This document shows positions 25,321 through 32,959 of a DNA stretch of 32,959 nucleotides, one piece after another. The notes beneath the pieces are model-generated. The model searched no databases. It was not told where the DNA came from and was given only the letters and a program-made list of their open reading frames with translations. Origin of the DNA: Gammaproteobacteria bacterium 54_18_T64 (GTDB taxonomy: Bacteria > Pseudomonadota > Gammaproteobacteria > Pseudomonadales > Porticoccaceae); assembly GCA_002162825.1 (NCBI GenBank), contig MAAU01000037.1, positions 1 through 32,959 on the forward strand, read 5' to 3'. The translations under genes were made by a program, and so were the position numbers. The number at the start of each line of letters is the position of its first letter. Position 1 is the first letter of the stretch.

Positions 25321-25962
25321 TCAACGAGATGTACCGCCGAGCAGAGGCACAAAACGTACTCGTTCGATGACTTCCTCTTCAAATTTCTGGCTATTACCCA
25401 GGCGAGATATCACCCGTAGTTCCTGATGCTCACCCGTACCCACCGGAATCACCAACAAGCCACCGGGCGCCAACTGATAGAGCAATTCATCCGGCACCTG
25501 CTCCGGGGCCGCCGTGGCAATAATCGCATCGTAGGGTGCATTCTCAGACCAACCCACACCACCGTCACTGTGAGCAGTGACAATATTGCGCAACCGCAGC
25601 TGACGAAAGAGATTCCGAGCTTTAATAAGTAGGGGCTTGATACGCTCGACGGAATAAACCTCACCCACCAATTGCGCCAATACCGCCGCCTGATAACCAG
25701 AGCCGGTACCAATTTCAAGCACTCGGTTTAACGGTCCGCGGGACAATAAAATCTGTGTCATCAATGCCACGATATAGGGTTGGGATATCGTCTGGGCGTG
25801 GCCAATCGGCAGGGCCGTGTCTTCGTAGGCACGGTGGGAAAGCGCCTCATCAAGGAATAAATGACGCGGCGTAACGCGTATCACGTCAAGCACCTTTTGA
25901 TCGTTAATACCTTGATCTTTGAGCCGCTGAACGAGCCGTTCGCGTGTGCGCTGCGAGGTCAT
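25321..25962 (-). CDS. pcm: Protein-L-isoaspartate O-methyltransferase
   Basis: Repairs damaged isoaspartyl residues using S-adenosylmethionine, in the cytosol. It starts [14 protein letters not shown], as in pseudomonads. The blocks [20 protein letters not shown] (substrate loop), [18 protein letters not shown] (SAM-binding motif I) and VRFVPLLGG near the C-terminus are present. The frame can be extended to a GTG at 25992, but the ATG at 25962 matches the family and has GAGGGGG eight bases upstream. 213 residues, normal. surE, which usually stands immediately upstream and overlaps pcm, is absent. Confidence 0.95.
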   Translation of the reverse strand: MTSQRTRERLVQRLKDQGINDQKVLDVIRVTPRHLFLDEALSHRAYEDTALPIGHAQTISQPYIVALMTQILLSRGPLNRVLEIGTGSGYQAAVLAQLVGEVYSVERIKPLLIKARNLFRQLRLRNIVTAHSDGGVGWSENAPYDAIIATAAPEQVPDELLYQLAPGGLLVIPVGTGEHQELRVISRLGNSQKFEEEVIERVRFVPLLGGTSR

Positions 25963-26024
25963 ACCCACCCCCTCGAAATCCACTGAGCCCACCGCGCTAC
26001 TCCCCTATTATAGGTAACAAAAAT
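25959..26024 (-). pseudogene. Possible 3' relic of surE overlapping the pcm start
   Basis: A 21-residue open stretch ([21 protein letters not shown]) with no start codon ends in a TGA that overlaps the pcm ATG as ATGA. surE usually ends this way against pcm. The stretch is too short to prove homology, so this is a weak call based on position. Confidence 0.25.
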
Positions 26025-26045
26025 TCAGCAAAAAAACTGCCGGAA

Positions 26046-27026
26046 CTATAGCACAGGCCCCGACTGGGGCGTATTCACTTCCAGTAGTTCGCGCAACACA
26101 CTGGTCGCATAAGTGCCGACGGGTAAGGCAAATGACAAACACAAATCTCGCTCCTGCCAATGCCACTCAAGTTGGCTCGGCCGCAATAGTAAATCGCGAC
26201 GCTGCTGATCTAAACCAAGATGTTCGAGGGCATTACACCAAGGCAGTAAATCGGCCAGTACTCTGCTTTCCAGCTCCGCCAATACCCCCCTTGACGCACT
26301 CCTGCCACGGCCCCACAAAGGCCCCTGTGGTGTTATTTCACTTTCCAGTATTTGTGACCAAGTCTCTTGTTTTACTCGCTCTGAAAGTACCTTATTAAAC
26401 AGGTAGGATCGGGCCGCCGAAAGGAATATCCCCTGCCGCCCCCCCAATTTACGCTGACGGCCACGGCGCAATAAGCGATCGGCCTCATGCAGGTTTTGCC
26501 CCGCTATGCCAAAACGCTGCTCGCCAAAGTAATTGGGCACACCATTTGTTGCTATTAGAGACAGGCGTTCATCCACTTGTTTTACATCGACACACGAACT
26601 CACGTTACGCAGACGGATGGTGAAGTGATTACCGCGGTGACTGCCGCGCCGCAACTTGCGCTGATGTCTACTCATCTGTAGAACCTCGCAATCCGGTATC
26701 GCGGATGCAGGCATTCGCCACTCGCCGGCATGGGCAACACTGAACCACTGGGTCGTAACGGCGCGTCGATCCTTCATGCCACAAAAGCCAATATCGCGCT
26801 CGGCAACACCCGCGACCTCTGCCAGTGCCGCCGCTATCCAGCGAGTGTTTTGCCCGCGCTTGCGAATTTGCAGGCAGACATGCTCCCCGGCCCCGCTAAA
26901 ACTCGCCTCATCAAATTCTTCAACAACCACAAAGTCTTCAGGCTCTGTCTTTAGGCCGGCAGAAGCCCCCAGCGCTTGATAAGCGTGGGCAAAATTTAGT
27001 GAAAATACAGGCTTAGTTTCCGTCAT
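26046..27026 (-). CDS. truD: tRNA pseudouridine(13) synthase TruD
   Basis: Isomerises uridine 13 of tRNA-Glu. The catalytic Asp is in GFCGMKDRRAVTTQWFSV (about residues 79-96). The family-specific GNHFTIRLRNV and VPNYFGEQRFGIAGQNL blocks follow, and the TRUD insertion domain lies in the middle. 326 residues, slightly shorter than E. coli TruD (349). ATG start; GAG eight bases before. It precedes pcm with an 83-bp gap where surE would be expected. Confidence 0.96.
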   Translation of the reverse strand: MTETKPVFSLNFAHAYQALGASAGLKTEPEDFVVVEEFDEASFSGAGEHVCLQIRKRGQNTRWIAAALAEVAGVAERDIGFCGMKDRRAVTTQWFSVAHAGEWRMPASAIPDCEVLQMSRHQRKLRRGSHRGNHFTIRLRNVSSCVDVKQVDERLSLIATNGVPNYFGEQRFGIAGQNLHEADRLLRRGRQRKLGGRQGIFLSAARSYLFNKVLSERVKQETWSQILESEITPQGPLWGRGRSASRGVLAELESRVLADLLPWCNALEHLGLDQQRRDLLLRPSQLEWHWQERDLCLSFALPVGTYATSVLRELLEVNTPQSGPVL

Positions 27027-27049
27027 TAACTTATCTCAACACACAGCAT

Positions 27050-27443
27050 TTATTCATTGTTGCGTTCCAACATCGTCGCCCATCCGCCATAACCTAGCGC
27101 AGGGATTAATTCTGCTGCCGAGGTTTTCGCCTCTTCCTGATTCACTGTAATACCGCAGCGAATATCGGCTTCAGTCATACGGCTGGGGCTTTTGTCAGTT
27201 TTTTAACGTATTTCAATACTGGCCTTATGCGTTCATCCACCTCAGCACCATCCATATCGACCAACAACCGGCCGAGTAATGCATCATCAAGGCCGAAGAC
27301 AGCGGCCCCTGCGCCGGACTAAAGGCAGATTCAGCGCGCAAAATACCTTGGTCAAGCGCAAAAAAATATCACTGCGCCGAGGGAAAAGCACAAACAAATC
27401 GAGCAAACTGTCTTTATCGGACGAAAGACGGCAATAAGCTCAT
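27050..27443 (-). pseudogene. Broken carboxymuconolactone-decarboxylase/AhpD-like gene
   Basis: This stretch would otherwise look empty. Reading the minus strand from an ATG at 27443 gives MSLLPSFV, then after a frameshift DKDSLLDLFVLFPRRSDIFLRLT, then after another shift QGILRAESAFSPAQ, then VFGLDDALLGRLLVDMDG and RIRPVLKYVKKLTKAPA, and finally MTEADIRCG in a further frame, stopping at 27050. The pieces are in the order of peroxidase-related carboxymuconolactone decarboxylase family proteins. The segment that should contain the Cys-x-x-Cys...His redox site, between SPAQ and VFGLDD, has been deleted (about 25 codons). At least three frameshifts mean that no product is possible. The family is assigned from remembered motifs. 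It sits between ispF and truD. Confidence 0.68.
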
Positions 27444-27514
27444 AGCAATTACTCTGGCGGGCTGATTGTAATTACTAGGCGCTAGCGACCAGGTCACGTG
27501 TAAGCGGTAAGTCT

Positions 27515-28021
27515 TTAGCCAACAGATTCAAGTAATACGCTCGCCATACAGGCGATACCTTCACCCCTACCGGTAAAACCCAGGGTTTCTGTGGTTGTCG
27601 CTTTGACGTTCACTTGCTCACGGCGACAAACCAAATCAGCCGCAATATTGTCAACCATCGCGGCCCTGTGAGGTGCCATGCGTGGCGCCTGGGCAATTAT
27701 GGTCAGGTCGGCATTACCCAGCTGCCAGCCCTTCTCTTTCAATAGGGCCATCACCTCGCGTAGTAGGTGTCGACTGCTGATATTTTTATAACGTGAATCG
27801 CTATCGGGGAAGTGACGACCAATATCACCCAAGCCAGCCGCCCCGAGCAGGGCATCGCAGAGGGCATGAAGCAGCACATCACCATCGGAATGGGCCAGTA
27901 AAGGCCGGCTAAAGGGAATATTCACACCACCGAGAACAATACTCACATCGGACTCAACCCCCCTGTTTGAAGCAAGGTCATCAAAAGCGTGCACATCAAA
28001 ACCCTGACCAACACGAATCAT
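27515..28021 (-). CDS. ispF: 2-C-methyl-D-erythritol 2,4-cyclodiphosphate synthase
   Basis: Fifth step of the MEP isoprenoid pathway, in the cytosol. Metal ligands Asp9 and His11 are in GFDVHAF and the later His is in [31 protein letters not shown] and [22 protein letters not shown] are intact. 168 residues, near the usual 159. ATG start, four bases after ispD, so the two are translated together. The pathway feeds the polyprenyl carriers used by cell wall and EPS synthesis. Confidence 0.97.
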   Translation of the reverse strand: MIRVGQGFDVHAFDDLASNRGVESDVSIVLGGVNIPFSRPLLAHSDGDVLLHALCDALLGAAGLGDIGRHFPDSDSRYKNISSRHLLREVMALLKEKGWQLGNADLTIIAQAPRMAPHRAAMVDNIAADLVCRREQVNVKATTTETLGFTGRGEGIACMASVLLESVG

Positions 28022-28025
28022 CCCG

Positions 28026-28763
28026 CTATTCCTTTGTTTGATGCTGTTGCTGACAGGAGAGAATGGCCTCGGCCAAAGCCAAATCCGCGCCGTGCGTGAT
28101 TTTCAAATTATCGCTGTGCCCCTCAACAATTTCAGCCTGCTGACCGAGGCGCTCAATAGCACTAGCCTCATCGGTTGGGCTCATACCCGTATCACGGCAC
28201 TGTTGCAAAGCCTTCACCAACAAACCGTAGCGGAACATTTGCGGTGTTGCCGCCGCCCATAAATTATCTCTCGCTACAGTTTCAAGCACCGCGCCTGCCG
28301 TCTTTATTTTTGCCGTATCGGAATGCTGTAGATTGCCAACACGTTTTAATGTGGCGCTGACCGGTGTCGCCAGTAAACCCCCAATAGGGTGGTCTGACAA
28401 AGCCTCAATCAATAGACGAATATCGGCAACACGTACACAGGGCCGCGCAACATCGTGAACCAGTACCCAATCCAGGTCATCGGCCTCACTGGCGATACTC
28501 TGTAAAGCGAGATCAACAGAATCGGCTCGCTGCGCCCCACCTGTACAGGTACGAATTTTTTGATGCTTCAAAATATTGAGGGATTGCCAATAACTGTCGT
28601 CAGGATTGACGGCCAAAACTACTGCCTGGGCATCCAATTCAAGTAGCCGCCCCAGGGCGTGCTCGATCACCGTACTACCCGCAAGCGGGGCATATTGCTT
28701 GGGCCGTTCGCTGCCAAAACGGGCGCCGCTGCCGGCAGCGGGGACAATAAACCAATACTTCAT
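28026..28763 (-). CDS. ispD: 2-C-methyl-D-erythritol 4-phosphate cytidylyltransferase
   Basis: Third step of the MEP pathway; makes CDP-methylerythritol from CTP. The nucleotide loop [20 protein letters not shown] (residues 8-27), [11 protein letters not shown], and ATPQMFRY followed by [11 protein letters not shown] match IspD. 245 residues. ATG start with a weak ribosome binding site. It lies 52 bp after ftsB. Confidence 0.97.
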   Translation of the reverse strand: MKYWFIVPAAGSGARFGSERPKQYAPLAGSTVIEHALGRLLELDAQAVVLAVNPDDSYWQSLNILKHQKIRTCTGGAQRADSVDLALQSIASEADDLDWVLVHDVARPCVRVADIRLLIEALSDHPIGGLLATPVSATLKRVGNLQHSDTAKIKTAGAVLETVARDNLWAAATPQMFRYGLLVKALQQCRDTGMSPTDEASAIERLGQQAEIVEGHSDNLKITHGADLALAEAILSCQQQHQTKE

Positions 28764-28815
28764 AGTTGGAACTTCATAGTGGCAGCCTCATCGAACGGGT
28801 TTCACAAAAGGCGGC

Positions 28816-29100
28816 TCATTGTGTACTGTCTTTTTCAAGCGACATATAAAAGGTCTCACCCTCTTTGATCATGCCGAGGTCGTGACGGGCGCGCTCTTCA
28901 ATACCTTCGAGACCATCCTTGAGGTAGCGCACTTTTGCTTCCAGGGCGGCGTTGCGCTCTTTCAATACCCGGTTTTCCTGACGCTGTTCGAACACCTGCT
29001 TTTCAAGGGCAGACTGTTGCAACAGGCCCCCATCGCCCAACCAGAACCAATATTGGAAAAGCGCCAGAATCAAAACAAGAACGAGTAACAGCCAGCGCAT
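28816..29100 (-). CDS. ftsB: Cell division protein FtsB
   Basis: Small bitopic division protein: a transmembrane helix at about residues 3-19 and a periplasmic coiled coil at about 28-70 (heptads through LEKQVFEQRQENRVLKERN), ending with ERARHDLGMIKEGETFY, the conserved FtsB segment that contacts FtsL/FtsQ. 94 residues, close to E. coli's 103. It lies between eno and ispD, the standard gammaproteobacterial position. Confidence 0.95.
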   Translation of the reverse strand: MRWLLLVLVLILALFQYWFWLGDGGLLQQSALEKQVFEQRQENRVLKERNAALEAKVRYLKDGLEGIEERARHDLGMIKEGETFYMSLEKDSTQ

Positions 29101-29139
29101 TCAACCACCCCCGCCGCTCTTATCCTTATCTAAAGACCG

Positions 29140-30441
<1,302 letters not shown>

Positions 30442-30522
30442 TTAGTACTTACTTTTGAGCTGCTAAATTTTAGCTATTGTTTGTTGGCGCCATATTTCGG
30501 AATAATTTTGAAGAAAGGGCGA

Positions 30523-32959
<2,437 letters not shown>

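Overview
The window is chromosomal DNA of a gammaproteobacterium, probably a marine relative of the Pseudomonas/Cellvibrionales branch. This rests on the housekeeping block eno-ftsB-ispD-ispF-truD-pcm-nlpD, on a Pcm that begins [10 protein letters not shown] as in pseudomonads, and on an exosortase A (XrtA/EpsH) polysaccharide locus of the type found in environmental Gram-negatives. The organism call is inference. No tRNA, rRNA, CRISPR array or insertion sequence was seen.

Region 1 (1-4995, plus strand): the end of a respiratory molybdoenzyme operon. A DmsB-like four-cluster ferredoxin is fused to a DmsC-like membrane anchor (cut off at its 5' end by the window edge). It is followed by ravA, whose TTG start lies inside the fusion gene, and by viaA. 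The MoxR ATPase/VWA pair RavA-ViaA is thus physically coupled to an Fe-S/quinone oxidoreductase.

Region 2 (5010-22090, minus strand, read from right to left): a long, tightly packed exopolysaccharide operon of the XrtA/PEP-CTERM type. In transcription order: outer-membrane export lipoprotein, chain-length regulator, tyrosine autokinase with a Tyr-Gly repeat tail, TIGR03016-type outer-membrane barrel, WecB epimerase, polysaccharide deacetylase, FemAB-like protein, sugar transferase 1, exosortase A fused to EpsI, sugar transferase 2, asparagine-synthetase-like amidotransferase, two GT4 glycosyltransferases, and finally a patatin-like lipase that may or may not belong to the unit. Sugar activation, polymer modification, export and length control sit together with the sortase-like membrane protease. 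The XrtA-associated ATPase usually found before wecB is absent, and no PEP-CTERM substrate is visible. The upstream 200 bp carry three copies of ACCACGC and a 9-bp dyad, the best place to look for control of the operon.

Region 3 (22293-32959, minus strand): an acyl-CoA dehydrogenase, then the conserved block nlpD, a DUF368 polyprenyl-phosphate transporter, pcm, truD, a broken carboxymuconolactone-decarboxylase-like gene, ispF, ispD, ftsB, eno, kdsA and pyrG (5' end beyond the window). Compared with the usual gammaproteobacterial order, surE is missing between truD and pcm (a possible 3' relic remains), and rpoS does not follow nlpD; the acyl-CoA dehydrogenase and the EPS locus are there instead.

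The least explained items are the Dms-RavA-ViaA coupling, the hairpin over a start codon at the xrtA/sugar-transferase-2 junction, the missing XrtA ATPase, and the eroded surE/rpoS neighbourhood with a recent pseudogene.
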